Of a DNA stretch of 64,000 bases, positions 26,342-38,587 are shown piece after piece. This DNA is from Silanimonas sp. Its GTDB lineage: Bacteria > Pseudomonadota > Gammaproteobacteria > Xanthomonadales > Xanthomonadaceae. The notes below the pieces were generated by a model, which did no database searches, was not told where the DNA came from, and worked only from the letters and a program-made list of their open reading frames with translations. The number at the start of each line of letters is the position of its first letter. The first letter of the stretch is position 1. Position numbers and translations under genes: made by a program. The DNA lies in assembly GCF_027530345.1 (NCBI RefSeq), contig NZ_JAPZQK010000012.1, forward strand, positions 62,001 to 126,000, in the 5' to 3' direction.

Positions 26342-27079
26342 ATGAGCAAGACAGGTCTCAAGCCCACCCGCCTCTTGGACTTTGATTCTCCAGAAATCGC
26401 CACCCTGATCGAGTCGAAGGGATGGAAGAAAATGGGAGAGGAAGATCAACTCAAGGCGATCTATGAGTACGTTCGCGACGAGATTGGTCTGGGCTACAAC
26501 GAACGCGATGATCTTCCTGCCTCTCGCGTACTCGCCGATGGATACGGCCAGTGCAACACCAAAGCTATCCTGCTGATGGCCCTGTACCGCGCTGTTGGAC
26601 AAGCCACGCGCCTTCATGCGGCATGGGTCGACAAACGACTTCAGGCCGGGGTCGTCCCGCCGGCCGTTTTCGCACTTGCTCCTCCGAAGATCCTGCACAC
26701 GTGGGTGGAAGTCTTTTTCCGATCGCGCTGGGTGGGGTTGGAGGGCGTCATTGTGGACAAGGCGTTCCTGGGATCGGTTCAGGCCGCAAATCCTAGGTGT
26801 AGCGGGCCGTTCTGCGGCTTCGCGATCGCGACGCCTCGTTTCGGCTCACCGCCGATCGAATGGACAGGCGAGGACACCAACATACAGAGCATGGCGGTCA
26901 TTGCTGATCTCGGCGTTTTCGAGGAACCCGAGCTTCTGTATGCCGCGCACTCCCAATACCTTGGCGTGGTGCGGCGGATGCTCTATGAGATGGTGGTTCG
27001 ACATTGGATGAACCGGCGTGTCGCGGCAATTCGCCGTCGCAAGTTCCTTTCCTTAGCCAAGGAGCCCCAACATGACTGA
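26342..27079 (+). CDS. transglutaminase-like domain protein
   Basis: 245 residues. The centre carries a papain-like transglutaminase core: the nucleophile in DGYGQCNTKAILLMALYRAVG (Cys ~71), then the His in LHTWVEVFF (~119) and a following acidic residue in the next strand. No signal peptide is visible, so it is probably cytoplasmic. Such domains act as cysteine proteases, amidases or cross-linkers. It lies in the metal-resistance block between the CDF gene and a DUF3703-like gene, which overlaps its end by 8 bp. A direct metal role is not evident. Confidence 0.75.
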   Translation: MSKTGLKPTRLLDFDSPEIATLIESKGWKKMGEEDQLKAIYEYVRDEIGLGYNERDDLPASRVLADGYGQCNTKAILLMALYRAVGQATRLHAAWVDKRLQAGVVPPAVFALAPPKILHTWVEVFFRSRWVGLEGVIVDKAFLGSVQAANPRCSGPFCGFAIATPRFGSPPIEWTGEDTNIQSMAVIADLGVFEEPELLYAAHSQYLGVVRRMLYEMVVRHWMNRRVAAIRRRKFLSLAKEPQHD

Positions 27080-27410
27080 GCGAATCCATAGAGCCATCGA
27101 GGTTGAGCTTCTATGCGCACGTCAAGCCGAGACAGACGGGCGCACTGCCGAAGCCTTTCGACACCTTGAGCGGGCCCACATCCTTTCGCAGCGCTTCACT
27201 TGGGCTCATGTTCGCTGCCATGTGCGGATGTGGGCTTGGGCATGGCGGCAGCGGCAGCCGCGGGAACTGCTTGGGCAGACCACTCGCATCCTTGCCGCGG
27301 CGCTGTTCAGCCGGATCTGGGTGCCGGAGGGCAACACGGGCGGCGCGAACGTGAGTCCCTTCCAGCCGATGCCCATTCCCGCCGACCTTCGCGACCTGCT
27401 GTCGCGCTGA
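27072..27410 (+). CDS. DUF3703-like protein
   Basis: 112 residues, helical, with a pattern rich in His/Trp/Arg (AFRHLERAHILSQRFTWAHVRCHVRMWAW) and a tail ending PIPADLRDLL. This pattern matches DUF3703, a small family I recall as frequently encoded near metal-efflux genes. Function unknown. It overlaps the transglutaminase-like gene by 8 bp and precedes the CzcI-like gene by 17 bp, so it is likely in the same transcript. Confidence 0.7.
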   Translation: MTERIHRAIEVELLCARQAETDGRTAEAFRHLERAHILSQRFTWAHVRCHVRMWAWAWRQRQPRELLGQTTRILAAALFSRIWVPEGNTGGANVSPFQPMPIPADLRDLLSR

Positions 27411-27427
27411 TCCGTTACCCTTAAGAC

Positions 27428-27805
27428 ATGTCGCGCCTTCGACTCCGTGCCCGAACGATCCACGCCGCCCTGATCGGGTTGCTGGCGTTGCTCGTGCTTG
27501 CGTCGTCGATGGCCGGAGCGCTGGCCATCAGCCACCCGTCCGCGCATGACCTCGACGCCGCGGTTTCGGTCGGCGTGGCCGCCGAGCCCTCCGACTGCGA
27601 AGGCGAAGCCCCGCACCCGCCCGGCCTTGCGAGCCTATCGCATGACCTCGCGCACGCCTGGCACCACTGCGGCGTGGTGATGGCGGTGCTCCCGATGCCG
27701 ATAGTGAAGCTTCTGGCCATGAAGCCCACGCAGCCGCCCAGCGTCGATGTGCGGGGCGGCCCCGCGCCGCTGCTCCAAAGCCTCTTCCGTCCTCCCATCC
27801 GCTGA
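27428..27805 (+). CDS. CzcI-like exported small protein
   Basis: 125 residues. An arginine-rich N-terminus is followed by a hydrophobic stretch (ALIGLLALLVLASSMAGALA, ~15-34), a signal peptide or anchor. The exported part holds several histidines (SHPSAHD, LSHDLAHAWHH) and one Cys, suitable for metal binding. Position immediately before a czcCBA operon and length match CzcI-type proteins, proposed to modulate Czc expression; homology is too weak by eye to be firm. No good ribosome site precedes ATG 27428. A hairpin terminator follows the gene. Confidence 0.55.
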   Translation: MSRLRLRARTIHAALIGLLALLVLASSMAGALAISHPSAHDLDAAVSVGVAAEPSDCEGEAPHPPGLASLSHDLAHAWHHCGVVMAVLPMPIVKLLAMKPTQPPSVDVRGGPAPLLQSLFRPPIR

Positions 27806-27811
27806 TCCGTC

Positions 27812-27840
27812 GACGCGGCCGCCTCGAGCGGCGTCTTTTT
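27812..27840 (+). terminator. terminator/attenuator between CzcI-like gene and czcC
   Basis: GACGC plus CGC on the 5' side pairs with GCGGCGTC on the 3' side (a small GG-containing bulge), directly followed by TTTTT (27836-27840). It lies within the 57-bp gap before czcC and may cut transcription of the efflux genes. Confidence 0.6.
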
Positions 27841-27862
27841 CCACGGATCAACGGAGTTCCCT

Positions 27863-29130
27863 ATGTCTGTTCGTCTGGCCGCACTCGCGGCCGGGCTGAC
27901 GTTGCTGGCCGTCGCCTCGGGCGCGGCCGCCCAGCCCTTCACCCTGGCCGACGCGCAGGAGCGCGTCGCCCAGTCCCATCCTGATCTTCGGCTGTTCGTC
28001 CCGCGTCGCGAGGGCCTCGAAGCGGAGGCGCGCAGCGCGGCACTGTCGCCCGCGCTCGAGATCCAAGCCGATCTCGAGAACGTGCTCGGCAGCGGAGCGC
28101 TCCAAGGCAGCCGCTCGTCCGAGCTGACGCTCAGCCTTGCCGGCGTTCTGGAGCGAGGCGGAAAACGAGAAGCTCGCCGCGCATTGGCGGCGGCACGCAT
28201 CGATGCTCTAGGCGTCCAGCGTGCCGCCACGCAGCTCGACCTGTTGGCGGAGACCACCCGTCGCTACCTCGATCTGGCGGCCCTGCAAGCACAGCGCCCG
28301 CTGCTCGAGGAAGACCTAGCCCAGCGCCAGCGCATCGCTCGTGCGGCGCGTCAGCGCTTCGCCGCCGGCGCAGCGCCGGAAGCCTCCGCGTTGGCGGCGG
28401 AGGCCGGCATTGCCCAAGCCGAAGCCCGTCTTGCGGCACTCGATGCCGAGCAGGCTGCGGCTTGGCGCCGTCTGTCCCTGCTGTGGGGCGAGCCTGCCGA
28501 CGGTGCCGTGCCGACGGTCGACATGGTTCCCGACAACGTGCCCTCGCTGCCCGCGCTCACCGAGTTGACGGCGCGGATCGCCGAGTCGCCGGAGCTTGCG
28601 GCGTTTGCCGACGAAGCCCGCATCCGCGAGGCGCGGCTGCGCCTTGCGGAAACCGAAGCCAGTCCCGATGCGCGGTGGAGTATTGGCGCACGCCGACTGC
28701 AGGACGGCCGCGACGTGGGGCTCGTGGCGGGCTTCAGCCTGCCCTTGGGGGCGCGTCGACGCGCCGAACCGGCCATCGCCGCGGCACGTGCGGAGCAGGA
28801 GGCCTTGGCGATGTCCCGGGAGTCGGCGGCACTGCAGCTCGAGGCGGTGGCCGTGGATGCCTGGTCGCAAATCGAGACCGGTGCGCTCCAGGTCGATCGC
28901 CTGCGGACCGATGTCCTGCCGCGCATTCAGCGTGCGGCCGCCCAATCCGAGCGCGCCTACCGCGCCGGTGCCCTGAGCTACGTCGAGTGGGCCGCGGTCC
29001 AGACCGAAATCACCACCTCGAACCTTGCGCTGTTGGAGGCCCGCGTGGCCACCCAGCGCGCCCTGATTGAACTGCAGCGCCTCACCGCCGACAGCTGGTC
29101 GGCCAACGATGTGCGCAATGGAGTGTCCGA

Positions 29131-29134
<4 letters not shown>
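27863..29134 (+). CDS. czcC: outer-membrane efflux protein (TolC family, CzcC-like)
   Basis: 423 residues with a signal peptide (MSVRLAALAAGLTLLAVASGAAAQ). The body shows the two long helical repeats of TolC-family proteins (e.g. LTLADAQERVAQSHPDLR and a second set from ~residue 215), Ala/Glu/Arg rich. It would form the outer-membrane duct for the CzcB adaptor and CzcA pump encoded next. ACGGAG precedes ATG. The stop overlaps czcB by 4 bp (ATGA). Confidence 0.9.
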
Positions 29135-33287
<4,153 letters not shown>

Positions 33288-33294
33288 ACACGTG

Positions 33295-33328
33295 CACCCT
33301 CGGCCTATAGCGCCGAGGGTGTGTTTTT
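33295..33328 (+). terminator. Rho-independent terminator after czcA
   Basis: CACCCTCGGC (33295-33304) and GCCGAGGGTG (33312-33321) form a perfect 10-bp stem with a 7-base loop, followed by a T-rich run (TGTTTTT). Confidence 0.88.
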
Positions 33329-33501
33329 GCGCCGCGCACGGACTTGAGGCCTCAGTTGGAATGTCTGCTTTGGGTCGAAATGCGTCCTAGCCCTCTTCGG
33401 TCAGAAGCTGACCTTCAATTGCAAAGGTAGGCGACACAGTGAGTGCGGGGATTGGGTGGGCAGATTGCTAATAGATCCTGTTCGCCCTTCAGAGGCTCAC
33501 T

Positions 33502-34563
33502 TCACGCCCCCAGACCGTTGTCGGTAGCTTCTGCGCCGTGGCGCACGAGGTCGTCGAACTCCACCAAAGTGAGGCGACGAAGCGTCGTTGGAAATGTCTT
33601 GGCGCGTTCAGCCAAGGCCGTGTCCATTCCGGATGCGTTGCAACCGATGAAGACGAATCCCCCACGGTCTGGCGCTTGAGTGACGTAGTGAACGAACGTC
33701 CGGACTCGCAGCGCTCGGGCTTGGTCAGACATGATGTCGGCAACGCGTTTGAGTCGGAATGGACTGATCGGACGGCCAAGGGGATTGCTGCCTAGGGGAA
33801 GACCTGCGTCAGAGACTAGGATGAAGGTCTCTGGAAGCTTTGGGGCGTTGCGCCCAGCATCGAAAAACGGCTCAAGCCCGAGATTGTCATAGACACCGCC
33901 GTCATAAAGATGGAGCGTTTGGAAGGGAGGTGTCACTGGCACTTCGCTCCCCTTAGGGGCATCCCACCCTCGCTTAAGCCAGGTGAACTTGTTTGTCCGG
34001 ATGCTCAAGGGACCAAATCCGCCCGGGAAAGCCGCGGACACAGCGATCGCGTCCGCAAGCGGATAGCACTTCGCGTCAGCGTATCCGCTGAGGTAGTCGC
34101 CAAGATCATGGCGCTTAAAGCGGAAGCGGCGACCATTCTCGGCGTTGGTCCCGTTGATAGACCACTCTGGTCGTGCGGGAAGGTCGCCTAAAGGCATTGT
34201 GGCGCCCCACTCGTTCTTGAGCGCCGCTGCGAGAAGGTTTGCGCGCGAGGCGATGAAGCGCAAGTTCCTTGGTCGGACCAATTGCCTAAGCGCGCCCCAC
34301 TGCAGACTCCGCTGGGAAAGACTGACTCGTAATCTGGGTAGAACCTCATGGAGAAACGCCTGCGAGCTCGGCCATACGAGATTGTTCTCCAAGAGCACGA
34401 GGCCGACAATTAGGCTGCCTCCAGACACGCTCGAAACATGTGAGACGCGCTCGAGAAGGCCTAGTTCGGCCATGCGACGCATCACCCCGAGGTGAAACGC
34501 CATGGCGCGTATCCCTCCACCAGAGAGTACGAGCGCGATATCTTTCTTTGCAGGCCATTGCAT
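33502..34563 (-). CDS. patatin-like phospholipase (effector candidate)
   Basis: 353 residues with the patatin catalytic dyad. An oxyanion loop GGGIRAM sits at 15-21. The nucleophile Ser47 lies in SVSGGS, a GxSxG variant with Ser replacing the first Gly. The aspartate is Asp221 in LYDGGVYDN, and the family segment AIAVSAAFPGGFGPL precedes it. Such enzymes cleave membrane lipids and are the killing effectors in several anti-phage systems. The ATG overlaps the E2-E1-JAB stop (TAATG), so translation is coupled. It is the last gene of the MBL/E2-E1-JAB/patatin operon. No signal peptide; likely cytoplasmic and acting on the inner membrane when activated. Confidence 0.85.
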   Translation of the reverse strand: MQWPAKKDIALVLSGGGIRAMAFHLGVMRRMAELGLLERVSHVSSVSGGSLIVGLVLLENNLVWPSSQAFLHEVLPRLRVSLSQRSLQWGALRQLVRPRNLRFIASRANLLAAALKNEWGATMPLGDLPARPEWSINGTNAENGRRFRFKRHDLGDYLSGYADAKCYPLADAIAVSAAFPGGFGPLSIRTNKFTWLKRGWDAPKGSEVPVTPPFQTLHLYDGGVYDNLGLEPFFDAGRNAPKLPETFILVSDAGLPLGSNPLGRPISPFRLKRVADIMSDQARALRVRTFVHYVTQAPDRGGFVFIGCNASGMDTALAERAKTFPTTLRRLTLVEFDDLVRHGAEATDNGLGA

Positions 34564-36905
34564 TAGCCGACGGCTCCGGATAGCACCTGAATGTCGTTCT
34601 CACCAACGATCAGCTGCACTCCAGGCAGACCATCTGCATCCATGCCCAATGCCAGTTGGACCAGTTGGAAAACGTCGTCTGAGCTTGGTGCTGCCGAGTG
34701 GCCTCGAGGGTGGCTGTGCCATTCGCCGACATAACCAACCACCCCGGCTGTGCGGCGTGAGGCCTCCCCGACGGCCTCCTTCAGGCCGTCGACGCCACGC
34801 TCGAACGATCCTGCAGTACTTGTGCTGTCGGCCGGCGCCGGAAGCGCGGCTACCAGGACCAGCGCCCGGACAGTGAAGTCGTAGTAGCCCAGTAGCACCC
34901 CGCCGGTCTCGTTCGGCAGGGCACCAAGGCGCAAAGCGCGAAGGTCCTTCTCCAAGCCGGCATCCAGATAGACCTGCAGATCTCCGAGCTCGAATGATCG
35001 CTCTTGGAAAGTTGGGACATCGCGGACGTCCACGCCGCCGTCCGTCCGGCGGTTCCAAACTCGAATTGCCGCGCCTTCTTGCGCCCTGAAGCGGGGTAGA
35101 TCGTCGGCCAGTAGGCCCGCCATGAGCATCACCCGCGAATAGGGCAGCACCATGGAGATATCACGACACCCCGCGCCGCTCCAGAATGCGCCGAGGTTGC
35201 CTTCGAGATGTTCGCGACCCCAGTCGCTTCGGATGATTGCGCGGTAGTACTGCGCCTCAAGGGTTCGCAAGCGGATCGATCGCGCCGCATCTTCGACCAA
35301 GGCAATCGCGCTGCTAGCACTGGGCGCAAAGAAGGCAGACACATGTCGCGCCACATTTTCCAGAGTGCTAGCGTATCGGGGATAGTCCAGAGACGCGGAT
35401 GCATCGATGACCCAGTTGGCTGACCTTAGGGCCTCCAGGACGTCCGAGCGCTGCGGATCGGTGGCGCTCGCCACCAGTGGCTTTATCGGATTAGCGTCAT
35501 GGTCGGCCCACGCCTGCAACAGGGCGACGGCCTCGGCCTTAGGTTGGCCGATCTGATCCGCTTCCGCGGTATGGCGCGACAAGTTGTGAGGACGAAGGTG
35601 ATCTTTGTCTATGACCGTCCACCGGCCATATCCTTCGCGGCCCCAAAGCATGGCAAGAGCGCTTCCCAGCGATCCTGCTCCGACGAGTACGCCCGAGGGG
35701 TCGTCGTCCGAAGCCAAGCCAGACTGGGCGCGAGCACTTTTGGGCGTGTTTTCGTTGAGAACCTCTAGGGGAAGCACGGGTAATTCACGCCACGCCGTTG
35801 GCTGCTGTTGGCAGAAAACGCCGATCGCGCTGTAGATTCTGCCTTCGTGGCGCATCAACGCTCCTGTCGCCACGCCGATCTCCAGAGCGTCCTCAGTCAG
35901 CAGGAATGCGCGGTGGTCGATCCGCTCTGGAGCGACGCCTTCCTCCCGGCACAACGGGACATGGAGCAAGATGACGGTGAAAGCGTTCCCGGCGCGAGTG
36001 GTGGCCCCCTGCGAATGAACCAAGGCTTGGAACTGAGGTTTCATCGCACAAAGCAACGATGAACCGCGCATCAAGACTAAATCCTCGAGTTGACCGAGCG
36101 TAGCCGGATTCAACTCGACGGCGCCGCCGATGATTGGCGACAACTTCAGCTCCACTAGCAGTCCGGTTGCGTGCGCTTCGCCAGTCTTGGGCTTCAGGCG
36201 AAGGGTCTCCCCGCCATCGGGTCGAGTTGCGGCGCGTACCAGCATGAACTCCGTGCCCTTGTTGACAAGGACTTCGAAGTTCCATGGCAACACCAACTCG
36301 TACTTCGAGTTGAAGAACAAGCGGTCGAGTGGCTGGTCGGCTAGGTGCAGCTCGCCGCGCGCGTTCTTTTCCATCCACCACTGGATACGATGGAGGAACT
36401 GCTGGGGCGTCCATGTGCGCAGCACGGTCTCGGTGGGCTCGAAGTAGAGACACAGCTGCGCCGGCGATCCCTGCGGTTCCTGGTGCTGGTGTGCCAGACG
36501 CGGAAAACCCTTCCGCAAGGCGTACACCATGGGAAGCGTGCCGGGTTCGTCGGTGACCACGATCGCGAGTCGCTCTTGGAACTTTAGGCCGTACGCGTTG
36601 TGTTTTGGTACGCCGTGAGTCTGGACGTCGACAAGGACGGCCTCTCGGGCCGCACCGTCCCTCGTCGGGAACCGCAGCCAGCCTGCGGGAACGAAGTCGC
36701 GATGCCGCACCATCGCCTCCTGAAGGGCGATTGCGCGTGGCAATGTCAGAGCGTACGGGCTCGCGAGTACCTCACCCGCGTCCAGTGTGTAGAACTCCAC
36801 CTCAGCCGCGACCTGCGCGCGGTGGCCGCGATGCGATGATCGAAGCGGCGCCAAGCGTTGTAGAGCGTCGCCAAGTGATGCCGCCGCGTTCGATGTCAAA
36901 AACAA
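34563..36905 (-). CDS. single-chain E2-E1-JAB ubiquitin-like conjugation protein
   Basis: Up to 780 residues in three parts. (1) Prokaryotic E2-like, ~40-230: candidate catalytic Cys152 in LCLY, then TWTPQQFLHRIQWW and RGELHLADQPLD. (2) E1/ThiF-like, ~400-620: Rossmann GAGSLGS at 409-415, Asp433 in VIDKD, NLSRH at 441, candidate catalytic Cys580 in GAGCRDIS. (3) JAB/JAMM peptidase, ~650-780: Glu666, HSH at 730-732 and Asp743 (HxHx10D). The chain can therefore activate, transfer and remove a protein tag. The longest frame starts at TTG 36905, overlapping the MBL gene by 104 bp; GTG 36800, one base past the MBL stop, is a likely alternative (745 residues). Confidence 0.85.
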   Translation of the reverse strand: MFLTSNAAASLGDALQRLAPLRSSHRGHRAQVAAEVEFYTLDAGEVLASPYALTLPRAIALQEAMVRHRDFVPAGWLRFPTRDGAAREAVLVDVQTHGVPKHNAYGLKFQERLAIVVTDEPGTLPMVYALRKGFPRLAHQHQEPQGSPAQLCLYFEPTETVLRTWTPQQFLHRIQWWMEKNARGELHLADQPLDRLFFNSKYELVLPWNFEVLVNKGTEFMLVRAATRPDGGETLRLKPKTGEAHATGLLVELKLSPIIGGAVELNPATLGQLEDLVLMRGSSLLCAMKPQFQALVHSQGATTRAGNAFTVILLHVPLCREEGVAPERIDHRAFLLTEDALEIGVATGALMRHEGRIYSAIGVFCQQQPTAWRELPVLPLEVLNENTPKSARAQSGLASDDDPSGVLVGAGSLGSALAMLWGREGYGRWTVIDKDHLRPHNLSRHTAEADQIGQPKAEAVALLQAWADHDANPIKPLVASATDPQRSDVLEALRSANWVIDASASLDYPRYASTLENVARHVSAFFAPSASSAIALVEDAARSIRLRTLEAQYYRAIIRSDWGREHLEGNLGAFWSGAGCRDISMVLPYSRVMLMAGLLADDLPRFRAQEGAAIRVWNRRTDGGVDVRDVPTFQERSFELGDLQVYLDAGLEKDLRALRLGALPNETGGVLLGYYDFTVRALVLVAALPAPADSTSTAGSFERGVDGLKEAVGEASRRTAGVVGYVGEWHSHPRGHSAAPSSDDVFQLVQLALGMDADGLPGVQLIVGENDIQVLSGAVG

Positions 36906-37962
36906 TCGGCTGCGGCTTGTTGGCGTTCGGCTCTTCCATGGTCACCAAGAAGGAACGTCCGCCTACTTCGCGCCGGTAGCGCTCGTACGTCTTGCGTGCC
37001 TGGATATGTGGGGGCTGCGTCTGCTGATATGACTCCGTGATGTCAGGTACCGGCTTGCTGCAGCTGACAATGTAGGATTCCGGCCGTCCCTTGAGCAGCA
37101 GCTCCCTTACCAGCGGCGTCGGCGTGGTTTCTTGGTCGCCTTTCTCGTCCGCCAGGGCCCGGTAGCTACAATGGTGGGGGATGTTGAAGAGGTCCCATTC
37201 AAGCCGGTCTTCGTTGCCGTGGTATCGGGTGATTTCAACGATCTCTTCCAGATCGCTGTATTCGGCGTCGCCCACCTCGAGGTAGTCGTAGTTCTCGCCG
37301 TCGACCTCAAAGCGCACGTTGAAAACGAGCGCGGCAGAGTTGCGGATAATGTCGCCGTCGTCGCAATGCTTGATAAAGGGCGAGTGGCAGAAAAACTCAA
37401 TCTCGTCCACTTCGAGCGAAAAGCCTGGGACCAGCCTGCCGGCATCGACGAAGAGGTGGTCGCGTGCCGAGGGCAATTCGCCCCGGGCCTTGAGCAGCGG
37501 CTCCAGCCAGTCCATGAGGGTCTGGGGCTTGGAGAACACCAGAATGTCGCGACCCTCCAGGAGGCGATGGCGCGCTTCCTGTCGAAGGAGCACGAACTCC
37601 TCGGATTGTTGGTCCCGGGTCGCTTCCTCCAACAACATCGCCGCTGGCACCCAGAGCTCACGAATTTTGATGCGCCCGTCACCTTGGTAACGAGCGGCGT
37701 GTTGCAACTCGAAGAACTCGGTGCTGCCGCTGATGTGATCGGCATCGGCATGGGTGAACGCAACTACGTCGAAGTAGTCGCGATCGACGGCAGCAAGTTC
37801 GTCCTTGAGGTGCTTCTTGAGATCGATCTCGGGCGTTGCCTCATCTTCTGCTTTGCTACGGTGGCAGAAGTCGAAGAGGACGCGCCGCCCGCGGGCAAGC
37901 ACGATCTGGGTGGTGTCGCCGTTGCCGACGGGGTAGAAGACAACTTGATGTTTGCTGCCCAC
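36802..37962 (-). CDS. ComEC-like metallo-beta-lactamase-fold hydrolase
   Basis: 386 residues. GNGDTTQI near 13-20 and the metal motif THADADH (His71, Asp73, Asp75, His76) match the HxDxDH variant seen in ComEC-type MBL domains. Further ligands are in SAALVFNV (~209), GDAEYSD (~231) and PHHCSYR (His263-264). There are no membrane segments, so it is the soluble MBL domain alone. The GTG start at 37962 has a strong AAGGAGG six bases upstream. It is the first gene of the leftward three-gene operon. MBL proteins of this class cut phosphodiesters or other esters; the substrate here is unknown. The C-terminus ends in RAGRG. Confidence 0.85.
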   Translation of the reverse strand: MGSKHQVVFYPVGNGDTTQIVLARGRRVLFDFCHRSKAEDEATPEIDLKKHLKDELAAVDRDYFDVVAFTHADADHISGSTEFFELQHAARYQGDGRIKIRELWVPAAMLLEEATRDQQSEEFVLLRQEARHRLLEGRDILVFSKPQTLMDWLEPLLKARGELPSARDHLFVDAGRLVPGFSLEVDEIEFFCHSPFIKHCDDGDIIRNSAALVFNVRFEVDGENYDYLEVGDAEYSDLEEIVEITRYHGNEDRLEWDLFNIPHHCSYRALADEKGDQETTPTPLVRELLLKGRPESYIVSCSKPVPDITESYQQTQPPHIQARKTYERYRREVGGRSFLVTMEEPNANKPQPIVFDIERGGITWRRSTTLGAASIIASRPPRAGRG

Positions 37963-37999
37963 GTGGGCCCTCCTTGGGTCGAATCCGTGAATCCAAGAG

Positions 38000-38073
38000 T
38001 TACCCTAGCCCCCCAACGTCGCACCCCCTGAGACAGCACTGCCCCCTAGGGGTTGGGGTTTACCCACGGGTAA
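38000..38073 (-). promoter_or_regulatory. repeat-rich upstream region of the MBL operon
   Basis: Contains the perfect palindrome CCCCTAGGGG (38043-38052), the dyad TTACCC-AC-GGGTAA (38060-38073) and a further TTACCC copy at 38000-38005. These lie 38-111 bp upstream of the operon start, a suitable place for an operator. No -10/-35 pair stands out. Confidence 0.45.
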
Positions 38074-38587
38074 CACCCTAGTGCTTGGGGATACCCAATT
38101 GTCGTTTCAAGGGTGCGGCGAGCCACGCCTCTTCCCACAGCGGATTCCTCAGCGGTCGACAGAACTACTGGTCGACACCCAGCGATAAGTGATTGACTTG
38201 GCTGAAATTAGGTCCAGCAGATCGACCTGAGGCCGCGAGGGGCGGGCCGCGGAATAGGATCGGCACTGGGGCCCAAGCCAGCTGCGCTCCCCCGGACTTG
38301 GTCACCGGTCTTCAACTTTGCCGGCACGCACCGTTTGTTCGCCCCAGCGTCAGAGTCTCTGGTGCATAAACGGTTCGGACTCCATATGCCTCAGGAGCTT
38401 ATGGCTATTTGACGATGGCTCACTTGACGGCGAAAGTTGCAGTGTTGGCCTATCCAGCTGATTCGATTGGCAAAGCGGTCTTCTTTGCAATCTTGCAGTT
38501 CGCACACCCATTTTAATCTGGCCGTCCGCGGGGCTTGCGCGCGAGGGGGCGCTGGATAGACTTCGTCTCCCCCCCACGGACGTTGTC
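38074..38587. other. 514-bp non-coding stretch, probable right edge of the island
   Basis: No supported gene. It carries the spacer between the leftward MBL operon and the rightward S9 peptidase gene, and composition returns towards core GC near 38520. I found no copy of the left-end 42-bp dyad and no sequence resembling the end of ssb. Confidence 0.5.

Noticed and set aside
33502-37962. Canonical type II CBASS
   Set aside because: E2, E1, JAB and patatin are present, but no CD-NTase is encoded anywhere in the island, and an MBL protein is present instead.
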